Below, one piece after another: positions 23,412 through 35,461 of a stretch of DNA of 64,000 nt. The position numbers and the translations under genes are program-made. Under the pieces are notes generated by a model. That model worked only from the letters and a program-made list of their open reading frames with translations. It had not been told where the DNA came from and searched no databases. The stretch comes from Saposhnikovia divaricata (Eukaryota; Streptophyta; Magnoliopsida; Apiales; Apiaceae). How positions within the stretch are numbered: the stretch's first letter is position 1; each line of letters opens with the position of its first letter. Where the stretch lies: the NCBI GenBank assembly GCA_036435485.1, contig CM071596.1, forward strand, positions 19,184,001 to 19,248,000, in the 5' to 3' direction.

Positions 23412-24394
23412 TGTTAGGAATATGTTGTACTTGATGATAACTTCACAATCAATCAAATTGTATAAGTATTGTAGCTGTCAAAGGATGAGGATTTATGACT
23501 CTATCCGTTGACAGGTAGCTCATCAACGGATGAGGTTTTGTAGCATACTGCAGTATCTCTATGTTATCAATTGATAGTGTTTTTATCCACAGTCATGTTG
23601 ACCATCAATGGATAGGCAGAATAGGGTAGCCAATTGTAAATAAGCTATGCTATGTAATTCTGTTTAAGTGAAAGTGTATTAACGGATGAAGACGGAACTC
23701 TATCAACGGATACAGCTCAAATCTACAATATCAACGGATACAGCTCAATCTATTATCAACGGATGACAGTGTACAATGTCAACGGATAATCATCAACACT
23801 TTCTTCTATGCTAAGCTGGGGATTAGCAGTTGATAAAGACAGGTTTGACTGACAGATCACATGGGTTGAAAGTAGATACAAAAAGTAGTATGGCAGCCAT
23901 ACTTTGGAAACGCAGAAGAAAGAAGCATTCCGTTTACACTATGAATACAAGAAAGGTGCAGGGGACATGTCTGTTCACAAGGACAACCTTTCGGCTACAT
24001 GTGTATTTGGAGTGAAGTAGCAAGTCAACTTGAATTAGATTAGTATTATCTTAGTCCTGTAGTACTTGTAAACTTGGGATTTATAACCAAGTGTAGCAAC
24101 TCTTTAGAAGCTAAGAAAAACAGATACATTTGCTTTAGGTTTTCTTGAATATCCTTAGAAAGCAAAGAGTTGTAAAACAGCAGCTGTGTACATTTGTATC
24201 ACAGAGTTTTCTTCAAATAAAAGCTTCAGGTGGTGCATTTAACCACCTGATTTTATATGTGTTTGTGCATTAATCTTTATACAACAATTATCCTCTTATA
24301 GATTTCTGGAGTTCTTATCAGGAATTTATAAATATCAAGAATTGTATTCAACCCCCCTTCTACAATTATACAAGTGTGTAATCTGGGAATAACA
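23412..24394 (+). mobile_element. Solo LTR, copia (SIRE-like) type
   Basis: The 983-bp unit starts TGTTAGGAATATG and ends GGGAATAACA, so it has TG...CA ends. It is flanked by the 5-bp target duplication CATTG (23407-23411 and 24395-24399). An AATAAA at 24217 and a C-run (CAACCCCCCTTC) near 24350 are typical of the R/U5 side of SIRE-like LTRs. No internal domain is present, so it probably arose by LTR-LTR recombination. Confidence 0.85.
23503..23787. repeat. Iterated TCAACGGAT motif in the solo LTR
   Basis: Five perfect forward TCAACGGAT copies start at 23523, 23703, 23731, 23756 and 23779. One reverse copy is at 23503-23511. Near matches occur at 23477, 23602 and 23678. Two copies are followed by the same ACAGCTCAA extension. 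The position in the 5' half of the LTR (U3) suggests promoter elements. Confidence 0.8.
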
Positions 24395-27164
24395 CATTGT
24401 TAGACCAGTGTTCATTACTCTCTGCACCCCAGCTATCTGCATGCCGGATATCAGCTATAGACATGCCGAAAGTGGAAGCCCACATAGGATTGAACAATCT
24501 TTGCTTGTGAAAGGTGAGCTTTTGCAATAATCTTCACTACTCCAGCCACGATGCGAGCTTTCTGGATCCCCAAAAACATCCTGTAAATCATTTTCAAAAG
24601 AACCAACATAGAGATAAATCGCACAAAGCGAAACAACAAACGACAAAACGGCTAACAATCGCACAAAGAGCGATACAACGCCAAAAAGCGAGACGAAAAA
24701 ACCCAAATATTCAAAAACCTCGGAATGATACCAAATTTTGGTATGATGATAAGCCGGAGATTTAGAGTCTAAGGATGATTATTATTTGAAGATTCGAGCT
24801 ACATACCTATGCAGATCTTAGAAAACTCAAATAGTTTTGTTGAATGAAAATAAATGAAAAACAAGAAAAAGGGGGTTAAATGCGAAGGTGGAGGACCGAA
24901 TGTGGGATGATGGAAGGATGGAGGATTTTAGAGATAGAAGAATGTTGTAGATTTGGGGGCTGATTAAGAAAAATGAGGGAGTCGACTTTCATCAATGGGT
25001 TAGGGTTTTTTAATAGATTCTCGATGGCCGAGAGAGGCGTCGGCTTTAAAAAGTGTTATTATATATAATATTTATAACTTTTGATCGTAAAGTTACGTTT
25101 GTATTATAATTGCTACTTTTTATGTTTATGATATTTTTGAGATTATTAAAATTTTAGATATATAAAGAGAGTATCTTCAAACTTATAATTCATGTAAATT
25201 GTTTTGAATCAATTTTTTTTAAAACTAATATTAAATGACTAAATCACACTTAAGAAAAAGGTTGAATTATTATTACCAACCTTACCAACTTCAATTATCA
25301 TCCCCCTTTAACCTCCTTATCACAAATTTATTTATATAAATTTATTAATAACGAATAATTTATTAACTTTTAATAAATTTAATTATTAATAAATGAATAA
25401 AAAAATATTAATGTTAATAAATTTATTAATGTTAATTTACCCAATGAACATAAACACAATAAATCATAAAAACATTTATTAATGTTAATAAATTTATTAA
25501 TGTTAATTTATTAAATAGAATGTTAATTTTTATGTTAATCTTTATGTTAATTAAGAACGTATAATTTCGATAAAAGTTATAATTAAATATTTATTGAATT
25601 AAATAGAATATGTTTTTTCACATTAATAAATATTTTTTTTAAATTGAACATTAATAAATTTATGTTGTTTTTATTAATAATTTTTTTTTATTTATTTCAA
25701 GTTAAAATGATAAACTAAATTATTTATATAGTTCATTTCTAATCCTTATTCAAAATCATTGCAATTTTTTTGGCAATAATAAATAAACGATTTTAACTTT
25801 TCGATAAATTCGTAATCAGTGACTGTGAGAATCCTGATAAGTTATGGAAGTATATAAATTTTCCAATTAACATCTACAATTTAAAATACAAGTAATATTA
25901 CTTAATTTACTTTCACACATGAAACATGGGGCATGATCAACTCGATTAAATTGAACCAATGCAACCTTTTTCTTTAATGATTAAATCATTGAAAAAGTTA
26001 TACATTCGTTGTTTCATTATATTGTGTTGGAATAAATTAATATTCTAACTAAACACATTCTTATACTAATACTAATCAATTAATTGCGCATGTATGTTAT
26101 GAGATGGGTGTCGGCTTTGAATAACATTTTATTTAATATTTATAAATTTTTATTATAAAAATTATGTTGAAAGTGTAATTTGGTAGGAAAAAAAATAAGA
26201 GGCCTTTATGGAGTTGATGAAGTTGATAATATATTAGAGAATCTTCATTTTGCTTAAATAATTAATTTTAAACGACTTAGTGTTTATTCAGAATCCAATA
26301 ATTTTTAGATTCATTTTTATTGGAGATAGAATATAATTACATGTACATATTTATTATGAGATTTGATATAAAAGTATTAAAATATGTAAGTACCATTTTG
26401 AACATGTTTCCATGAATTTAAATTTAATATTACATACAAATAAAGTTCTCACAAATAATGCTCAAAAAATTAATCAAATGAATATATACAAGTGTCGGAT
26501 CACTCCAAAAAATATGAAGCATGACTTACAAAATGCATTTGAATTCTCTTTTGTTTGTCATACAACCAAATTTATCGACAAGTTAAGTCAATCACACTTC
26601 TTATCACATTTACATTCTGCTTCTTTTCTTCATCATACAAACAAATTTATCAATAAACTAAGCAATCACGTCTTTCATAATGGCATCGACAACAAAAATA
26701 TTTCAAAAATGTTACTTTTACTTATCCATTGTCAAACTTTACAAATGTTTATCAATATTGAATTTCAAAAACATTTTTTATGCAACAAAATAGATGTCAT
26801 CAATATTTTCGAAAATATTATTATTAACACTTAAGAGTTTAACTAAAACATGTTTTATTTTCTTTTCTCTATAATTCTTAAACATTCAAATTTAATTACA
26901 TTTTACACAAGTTTCAATTTATCATATCAACTTTCAAATAATAAAACTCAACGAACAATGATGTTATATATACAATTTTTAAAAATATTTTCGTGCCGCA
27001 CGTAGCACGGCTTTGTTACCTAGTATTGATTAATACTTCAATAATTATGAAAAGGGTTTACAATATTAAGGGATTTATGTTTTATTATAGAGTTTACTGC
27101 AATTGGTAATTCATAAACTAGCATTTTATTCCTGCATCAAAAGCATAATTTAAAAAAATTTAAG

Positions 27165-27766
27165 ATTAGATAGAATTCCGAGGTTTTTGATTTTTTTGGG
27201 TTATTTCGTCTCACTTTTTGGCATGGTATCGCTCTGTGTGCGATTATTAGCCGTTTTGTTGTTTTTTTGTTTCTATTTGTGCGATTTATCTCTATGTTGG
27301 TTCTTTTGAAAATGATTTACAGGATGTTTTTGGGGATCCGGAAAGCTCGCATCGGGGCTGGAGTAGTGAAGATTATTGCAAAAACTCATCTTTCACAATC
27401 AAAGATTGTTCATCCTATGTGGACTTCCACTTTCAGCATATCTATAGCTGATATCCAGCCTGTAGATAGCTGGGTATTGAGAGTAATGAACACCGGTCTA
27501 GCAATGATTTTTATCGTGCGAAGGTCAATTGTGATATTACTACTTTCAGGGATGTAGTCGTTTGGATTGTTCGAGAATCTATTGTAATCATTTTTTATGT
27601 CAAGAATATGTTAAATATTCATCTTGTAAAACGATCTGAAAACAAAGCGACTATTTGTTTAGTTCGTTTTTTGTTTCACAATCAGGTTGCAGTTGACAGT
27701 TCGGGGATTTGTCCCGACTGGATTCAATTGTTTTAATGAAATTTTCTTCTTTCGTCAAAAATATAT
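27165..27766 (+). mobile_element. LINE-like repeat, plus-strand copy
   Basis: Begins near GAATTCCGAGGTTTTTGATT and ends GTTTTAATGAAATTTTC followed by a short A run. It is the uninterrupted partner of the inverted copy in the Helitron and starts about 140 bp after the Helitron 3' end. The reading frame around FGDPESSHRGWSSEDYC is kept, but stops follow, so it is not a functional gene. Confidence 0.6.
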
Positions 27767-28427
27767 GAAAGTATCAAAAAATAATTATTTTTTACATTTT
27801 GTATTTTTTTCCTAATGGTTTTACGATATTTTATACTTACTTTACGATTCAGTTCAATATATTATTATATTCGCGGGGACAGTGCATAGAAAACAATAAA
27901 AAAATAATTAATAGAAAAATATTTTTCAGAGGTTGCTAAATGGCAATGTTATACTGTTAGAGGCTTTTAAATGGTCATCCTATGTTGCACATACATTTTT
28001 TCTACAATCCTCATAATTGTTTTTTATTTCCATTCAATAAAGCTCGTTGCTAATGATCCTAACACACTATTAACAGATCAATTCTATTATATACAGCTGT
28101 AATTGTACATGATCAAAGTCGTTTGAAGTATAGGATGATTTTCATAGAATTTTGCTTGTTAATGGTTTATCTCGCTATTTTGTACTTACTTAACAGTGTT
28201 CAAATTTGTAATTTGGAAACTAATATGAGTAGTACTGATAGCATTCATGTTAGGAGATAAGTGTAAAGTTTTTTGTTTGTCTGTTTCAACCATTGTTGCA
28301 TATAAATCTCTAGTCCTAGCCTAATCAAAAATTCATGCACAAGTATATATAGCACTGCAATTTGGTTGTAAAAATCTTGGAGAAAAGGTATTACATTAAT
28401 CAATTGGCAATAATCATGGACAGAATA
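27767..28427. other. AT-rich spacer left of the Tekay element
   Basis: About 660 bp of AT-rich DNA. By position it may be the internal part of the CACTA-like element that the Tekay copy interrupts, but nothing diagnostic is visible. Confidence 0.35.
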
Positions 28428-28432
28428 CATGG

Positions 28433-29655
28433 TGTAATAACCACGAATTTTCGAAATAGATTTTTATTTTTTAGCCGAATTTTTGAGTCTCGTTTCAATT
28501 AGTTAGCGGGAGAAAAACGAAATCTTTTACTAAATATTTACATTAAATATTTCCATCATTATATTTGTCCCCCATCTTTATTTCTTTTATTTATTAATTA
28601 CCATTTAAATAATAATGATTAGGCTTTATTGTCCACTAAACATTTGACAATGATTTTTTTTTGTTCCCATGATTTAATCCTTTTATATTTTATTAGACAG
28701 CATTACGGATATTGAGGAGCACACCATTGCTTTACTGAATTATTCTTCCACAATTATGCAAACTTTTTGATATTTTATTAATCAGAAAATGACTCATCAT
28801 ATTATAAAACAACACAGTTGACACAGATAGGTTATTTACTTTGTTTCTTAACACTACAAAAAGAAAAGGCCGGGCCATTCATTTGGTTATACACAACAAA
28901 AGCTCTGTCTATTTATGTATGTTTACAAACCCACTATACCCTCTCTCTTTTATTACTAAACTCAGCTAAAGTTCATTTGTTACAAAACCGAACTCAACAC
29001 AGATACATCTCCTGTTTTTTTTCTTATTACACAAAATCTCTAACCATCATATACATACTCACGAAAAACAAGTCCACCCAGGTAGTTATTTCCTTTAATT
29101 TTTGTTCCTTTCTATTCGTTGTTCTTGTTTTGTAGAATCGGTCTAGTTGATTAGTGCTTGTTTTGGTTGTTGCTTGGTTCGTTTGGGGTGAGGAAAACGA
29201 GAGGAGAGAAGCGGAGATATAAGGAGATGAGACAGTGATTTTTGTTGTGTGTATTGTTGAATTGGTAAAATCAAGTGGGATTGGTGTTGTGAGTGTGGCT
29301 GTTGGTTTTTGAGTTGTTCGAACAAGAGAGGACGAGGGGTGGGGATTTCGACCATAGTCGAGAAAGAGAGAAGAGAGAGTTTAGGAAGAGTTTGGGTCGG
29401 GTAAAGAGAGTTTAGAGAGAGTTGTGGTTGAGAGATGCCGAGAGAGATGGGTGGAAGTCGATGGTGGTTGTGTCGGAATCGATGGAGGCAAAAGGGGGAG
29501 GATTGGAGTGTGAGCTTGTTGCAATTTGTTTTGCTGTGGTTGTTATGCGAAGCAGGGCGACGAGAGAGATTTGTTGGTGTTGGTGGTTTTGACGGGGAGA
29601 GAAAGTGGAGAAATAAGGAGAGAGATACGGGAGAGGTTGAGGGAGAGAGATAGAG

Positions 29656-29694
<39 letters not shown>

Positions 29695-32225
29695 TGTGGG
29701 AGAGAGACGGAGGGGGTGTGGGGCCCACGGTGGTGGTGTCGGTGGGGCCCACACCGTGGTTGCCGTAGAATAAAATATTAAAATATTACGGTACTAATAA
29801 AACAATACCGTTTAGTAATTTGGCGTTAGTTCGTTAAAAAAATCAAGATTTTATGATTTGAACCGTTATTTAAATTATTGGGTAAATAATAATTTAATTG
29901 CGTTGTTAACTAAATAGAATTATTTAGAGTTTTTAAAAATGTAATTTAGAATTTATTATTTATTAATTAAATAAGTGTTGTTATGTGATTTTGAAAATAA
30001 ATTAGATATTTATTAATTTGCAATAAAAAGGGTTTAATAAAATGGATTAATTATTTGTTTGTTAAAAAGAGTTATTTTGTGATTTTTGGACGAAAATTAG
30101 AGATTTAATAATTTGTTGATAAAAAGAAGAATATTTGTGAAATAAATAGAATAAAATATGTTTTATTTTGGAAAAGCTGTTTTTATTATTTTCCGGTTTA
30201 TTTTAATTGACCGGATCGAGTCAGATTTAATTTAGAGATTTAAAATTTGTTTTATATTATTAATGAGTTTAGTAAATTAGAATTTGTGAGATTTCTTAAA
30301 AATTAGAATTCTTTGATAATTAGTTTAAAAATGAGAATAATAAATATGGATTTAAATTGAATAAAAAGGGATGTTTGAATTTTTCATTTTGAGTAAGAAT
30401 TTAGATTTCCAGATATTAAAATAGGATTTATTTTCGAGATTTGATTCCTGAGATCGAAGAGAGATTTATTTAACCGGGGATTAGTTTCTGTTAATTCCTC
30501 GAGAGATATTTTATTATTATATTATTATTATTTAGATTATCGGATCGGGAGTATTTTATTCTGAAGAATCGCTCACGTATTTCTGGTTGCCATTTTTAGA
30601 GAATAATTCTCGAGACGTAGATCGACGCCAAGTTCACGGGTAGAGTATATATTTTAGCTTCATTCATTCGTACTTCGAGATCGAGGCAAGTTCATTCCTA
30701 CCCTAACTCTTAGAGATATGAATTTCTGTTCGTATTATTTCATTCCTTATTTAATTTCGAGGTGTCAATTATGAAATTTAATTATCCTTTTGAGCATTAT
30801 TTTCTTGTTGCGATATTTTGTTACTGTTAAAATTAGTGAATTATATCCCTTATAAACGTGGAATTAATTTCGTTGCTATTAGGTCGATCTCATTAATTCG
30901 AGACGACTATTATTATGATTCAGTGAAACTATTCTCATTTATTCGAGATAGTTAAATTTATTCATTTCAGTCGAATTTATTGTACAAATTCGACAATAAT
31001 TATTGATTATCTTTTAGTTGGTTCGTCTCTCGAATCAATAAATAAGAGTTATAAAAATTAGGATCGTTAGAGTTTTACTCGTTGATCAAGTGAAAAATAT
31101 TCTATTTAACGTTCATCAATTATGGGTATTATAAATATTCGAGGAGTACTATTTGTACAGTACGACTCCAAATTACTTCATTTTAAGACTATCCTCAATA
31201 TTTCGAGATGGTTGACTTTATTGTCGAGGGTTGGCATCTTGTTCGTGTCAACCAATAAAATATTTTTATTGAGAATTTACCTCAGTCCATTGATCGGACT
31301 GGTGGAACAATTGAGTCGGTCTGGCCGTCCGCCATATTTGTAAATGTTTTCATGGAAGAATTATTTCGAGTTATCTGTTCATCAAATATTCGGGAATTCT
31401 GTATTCTACTGGTCAAATTTTGGGAAAGAGGCCCATTTTAGAGAAAGAGAGACTTGTGTACCGTTATGCGGACACGAGATATATTGGCACTATGATGCCA
31501 GGGTTTAATTAATAACCCTTATGATGCTAGCATTCATATTTTTATATTATATTGTTGATAGCGTATTGTAGCCGTGATCGGGCGAAGTGCGATATCATTG
31601 GAGGACGGTATTCCCGGTCGGATAGTTGATCGCCCCACCGAGATACCGAGAGGTGGAAGACCAGTTTATTCTTAAATCATGAGTCAACAGAGTTATATCA
31701 ATTGAGTCTTTCGAGAATTCTAATTTCGAGATGAGTAATGAGTTTTTTTTCGAGTATTCTGCTTTCAAGATGAGTACTGAGTCAAAATCCAGATTTGTGA
31801 TATTCTATTAATTTTGGGAAATCTTATTATATTTATATACCGAGTAAGAAGAGAACTTGCTGAGCACTCTAGTTGCTCATTCTTGCTTTACAACATTTTT
31901 ATTCAGCTATCAAGAGGGAAAGAGGCGAGACGTCCAACCAGGGATCCAAGGGAAAGGAGAAAGCTCCAGACCATGCTGACGAGAACTAGAATGTCTAGCT
32001 GGAATCCTTATCTACCTACTTTTGTAACATATGTAAAATATTATCCCGAGATGTATTATGTCGTATGATAACAATGTGTGAGACTGATCTTGGATTTGCG
32101 GAGTGGGACACTTATGCTCCGTTGTAATATATATTTTGCTTTATTACTGTGTAACTTATGCTACAGGATATTGAGACAATGTGACGATCCGGATCTTCGG
32201 TCAGGGTGGATCTGGGGGCGTCACA
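28433..32225 (+). repeat. Tekay 5' LTR
   Basis: Begins TGTAATAACCACG and ends GGGGGCGTCACA. It contains an AG dinucleotide tract at 29659-29692. Antisense open frames of about 200 codons around the GA-rich part occur in both LTRs but are low-complexity (Ser/Leu/Pro) and probably not genes. Confidence 0.96.
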
Positions 32226-32229
32226 AAGT

Positions 32230-32241
32230 TGGTATCAGAGC
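32230..32241 (+). other. Primer-binding site, initiator-Met tRNA type
   Basis: TGGTATCAGAGC lies 4 bases after the end of the 5' LTR and matches the 3' end complement of plant initiator methionine tRNA. Confidence 0.92.
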
Positions 32242-33895
32242 ATTAGTTATATTTTTAGGAATCGTACGAGCCTTAGAGTATAACCGGATGCGAGAATTTA
32301 GAGATGTAATACGAGCCTAGAACTATAACGCGACGTGAGAATTTAGAGATATATTATACGATGTTGAGATTTTGGCACCAAGCGCCTTACGCCTTTTTAT
32401 ATATATATTTATAGGCATATCTAGTCGATTGAAACCTGACCGAGGTTTTCGTACTTTTGTAGATGTCTACTTCCAGACCAATTGACTTTCGTTCTACTCG
32501 AGATAGACTTCCTACACCTTATTCACATGGACCCCTAGTTCCCAATTAATTTAAGATAGGATTCCTAATTTCCCATTATAAATGAGATCGGATGATACCT
32601 TACAGAGTTTCCACATTTTGTAAATGTTGTCAATACCTTTACCGGAGTCTACGAGTGTCACTTTTATTCGAAAATCGATAGTCGATCCTAAGAGCTTATT
32701 GTGTGCTAGGAAATCGTTCCTTAAGTAACTTCCTTAACAATGATTATCGGTGATTTTTATCATTCGAATTTACTCAGGCAATATCTATCCTATTTGAAAA
32801 GACCTATATTGTTCAAAGGTTCATTTTCAGAGCGTCATGTACTTCTCTAAATATAAAACTCTTTCATATCCCTTCCTATATTTGTCACCCTTTGTGATAC
32901 TGAGATGAACGACCCTACTTATACAGGGGAAGACTGTCTGTCTTTGTGATAGAAGTCTGGTGGGACGCCACCATTTGTATTGTTGTTTGTTAATTAGAGT
33001 ACTAAAGGCTGGCCACCTTGTGTACTATGACGGTTGTCCTAATGATACATGCAACAAAATAAATGTTCGATGATCATAATGATCTCTCAGCTAATCCTTT
33101 CATAAAAGATTCTCACCATCAAGAATTGAGTGTGCACATGTGTTGTTTAACATCTATTCCTTATGAGTTATCTCTATTCAATGTTCTTATGGATCCTATA
33201 ATGATTGGGGCCTAAGAATTCTACAAGTGGTATACAAAAATTTGAAAGTGAGGAAACTTCTCTTCCAGAAATGGAAATGTCAACAACTCAAGTCGGAGTG
33301 ACAATTTCTAAATAGAAATAGACCTGATGCCCAGCCTGTTGGGTAGTAACCTTTATTATCTCTACTAGAATAGTATGTTGGTTAAATACTTTTACGATGT
33401 ACTTATTATCAGCGACCAGTTGTATTCAGTACCATGACCTGGACTTTACCAGTATGGAACCTTATCAGTATTATATTGTGATCTGCTATAGTACCGTTGT
33501 CTCATTTTGTTTATTATAGATCTGTGTTATATTAGAATAGCATGTTAGAATAATTTCCATATTACCCCTGAATTAGTTAACAATTTCTTTTCCGATACTA
33601 CGACTTAAAAAGAATTTTCGAGAATCAGAGATTTATGATGATTGAATTTTTGAGAACCGCCATTTAAGTTGAGATAAATCTTCACGAGTATCTAAAATCT
33701 TTTTATATCGAGAAATAAGAGTAACTGCTTATAAAGAGACAAGAGAGAGTCGTGATTTTGAGTATTGTGAGGAGCCATAAATTTTGACCGAGTAGATATT
33801 TATGAATACCAATTTTAATTGTGCCAGCAATGGTGTTTGAGAATTGCATATCCGAAATATAACATACCTTATTGTTTTCGCTCTTATAGAAAAAG
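32242..33895 (+). other. Tekay leader between PBS and gag
   Basis: About 1.65 kb with no supported ORF on the plus strand. It would be the 5' untranslated leader of the genomic RNA and presumably holds packaging signals. It is long but not recognisably derived from another gene. Confidence 0.6.
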
Positions 33896-35461
33896 ATGCC
33901 ACCAAAGAGAGGAAGACCCGCAAGAAATCCTCGTCCTCAACCCGAGGTGAATCCAGGGAATGAGGTTCCACCTCAGAACCAAGTTCCAAACCCGGAACCA
34001 CAACTCGCTCGAGATCCCAACCAAGAAAATAACCCGATGAGTCTACTTATGAACTTTCTTATTCAGCATACCCAGAACCCTCAGCCTCAGCCGTACCAAA
34101 ATGTAGGAGGGAATCCACCTCCAGCTCAACTGACCCAAACGACTGTGAGTTTCAAATCATTCAAATCCTTGAGTCCACCTGAGTTTAAAGGTACCACTAA
34201 CCCAGTGGAAGCTAGAATCTGGTTACGTGAAATAGAGAAGACCTTTGAGATAGTGGGAGTGGAAGAGGATAAGAAGACGGTATTTGCAGCTTATATGTTG
34301 AAAGGTGAAGCTAATTATTGGTGGGAAGCGAAGAGAGCCATGGAAGGTGATACGATTATACCGTGGGCTAGATTTACAATGTTGTTTCTAGAGAGGTATT
34401 TCCCCAAATATCTGGAAAACCAGATGGAGATAAAGTTTTTAGAGCTCAAGCAAGGAACGATGACTGTTGCAGACTACGAGGCCAAGTTTACAGAACTCTC
34501 GAGGTTTGTACCCTATCATGTAGACACTGAAGAGAAGAGAGCAAAACGCTTTCAACAAGGATTGAAACCATGGATACAAAATCGTGTTGCAGTGTTTGAG
34601 ATCACCAATTATGCAACTTTAGTTCAGAAAGCGGCGATAGTGGAAAGTGGAAGTGAACTATACCCGAAAGATGGAAATAAGAGGAAATTCCAGAGCAGTG
34701 GAAGTAATTTTGCGAGGAGATTTGATAATCGGAGTGATAAGAAACCATTTGTGAAAAGGGAAGATAAGAGTGCTGATACAAGAAGGTTTGGGAACTTTGA
34801 CACCAGAGGAAGCAATCAGAGGATCAGACAGCCACAGACAGTTAATGTGATGCAAGGAAGACCACCTTTGCCAGAATGCAAGACATGTGGGAAGAAACAC
34901 CCCGGACCCTGTCATTTAGCGACCGTAAATTGTTATAACTGTGGACAGAAGGGTCATTATGCTTCTAGTTGCAAGGATAAGTCTGTCACCTGCTTCAAAT
35001 GTGGAAGGAAAGGTCACGTGTCCCGGGACTGCCGACAACCTGCGAAGGAAAATCCGGTGCCTCGACTCACAGCACCTCCCAGCAACAAGCCAACCGCGAG
35101 AACCTTCAACATGACAGTAAGATATGCCATTGATAACAGCAATGTGATCACAGGTACGCTTCTAGTAAATTCTGAGGATGCGTGTGTTCTAGTTGATTTT
35201 GGAGCTACCAAATCTTTTATTTCTGAGAACTTCATGAATAAGTTGAATCTTGAGTCTGTGTCCATAAAAGAAATTTTGAACATAGAAGTAATTAATCAGA
35301 AAGTTATACCAGTGAATCGATTGTGTCCGAATTATTCCATAGAGATACATGGGCAACGTTTTGATGCAGACCTCATTCCTTTTAAGTTAGGGGAATTTGA
35401 CGTAATCCTAGGGATGGATTGGTTATCACGTCATGATGCGCTAATAGATTGTCGACGTTAG
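33896..35461 (+). pseudogene. gag-PR: Tekay gag-protease, ends at an internal stop
   Basis: A 521-residue frame from an ATG at 33896. A retrotransposon gag domain (about residues 70-220) is followed by a basic stretch, a degenerate C-x2-C knuckle, and two CCHC knuckles (CYNCGQKGHYASSC near residue 346, CFKCGRKGHVSRDC near 366). The aspartic protease follows. Its active site reads D-F-G at 35195-35203 where the family has D-S/T-G, so the catalytic triad is altered. The frame stops at TAG 35459-35461, and the same frame continues as RT immediately after. Family members usually have one gag-pol frame, so I read this as a nonsense mutation. Confidence 0.88.

Larger units (their letters stand above)
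23150..24760 (-). mobile_element. LINE-like repeat, inverted copy, split by a solo LTR
   Basis: Read on the minus strand, 24760-24395 plus 23411-23150 match the plus-strand copy at 27165-27766 over almost the full length. The 3' end is TTTAATGAA-type sequence followed by an A-rich run, as in LINE or SINE tails. A short frame (DVFGDPESSHRGWSSEDYC) is conserved between copies. I do not recognise a reverse transcriptase, so the class is uncertain. Confidence 0.6.
22538..27023 (+). mobile_element. Helitron copy 4, full-length, carrying nested insertions
   Basis: The left end is A|TCTACATATATTATAATAGC. The right end has a CGTGC...GCACG hairpin, then TTTGTTACCTAG and host T at 27024, as expected for insertion between A and T. 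The distal 0.9-1.4 kb is close to the right part of copy 2 (for example ATCACGTCTTTCATAATGGC against the same words at 21313). The 4.5-kb length is inflated by a LINE-like repeat and a solo LTR. No transposase gene is visible, so it is non-autonomous. Confidence 0.72.

Noticed and set aside
24455..24706. Minus-strand frames around FGDPESSHRGWSSEDYC as a gene
   Set aside because: They belong to the LINE-like repeat; the frame is short, ends differently in the second copy and matches no domain I know.
26412..26834. Plus-strand frame of 140 codons in the Helitron
   Set aside because: The same sequence in Helitron copy 2 lacks the frame, composition is AT-driven, and no domain is visible.
23150..27766. 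CRISPR-like or other prokaryotic array suggested by short repeated words
   Set aside because: Repeats are too short and irregular, and all context is plant transposon DNA.
29143..29754. Antisense open frame of about 203 codons in the Tekay 5' LTR, repeated at 39124-39741
   Set aside because: It reads through the GA tract and gives a Ser/Leu/Pro low-complexity product. Its presence in both LTRs follows from LTR identity, not independent conservation.
33729..34001. Minus-strand frame at the gag start
   Set aside because: It is antisense to the well-supported gag ORF and has no domain.
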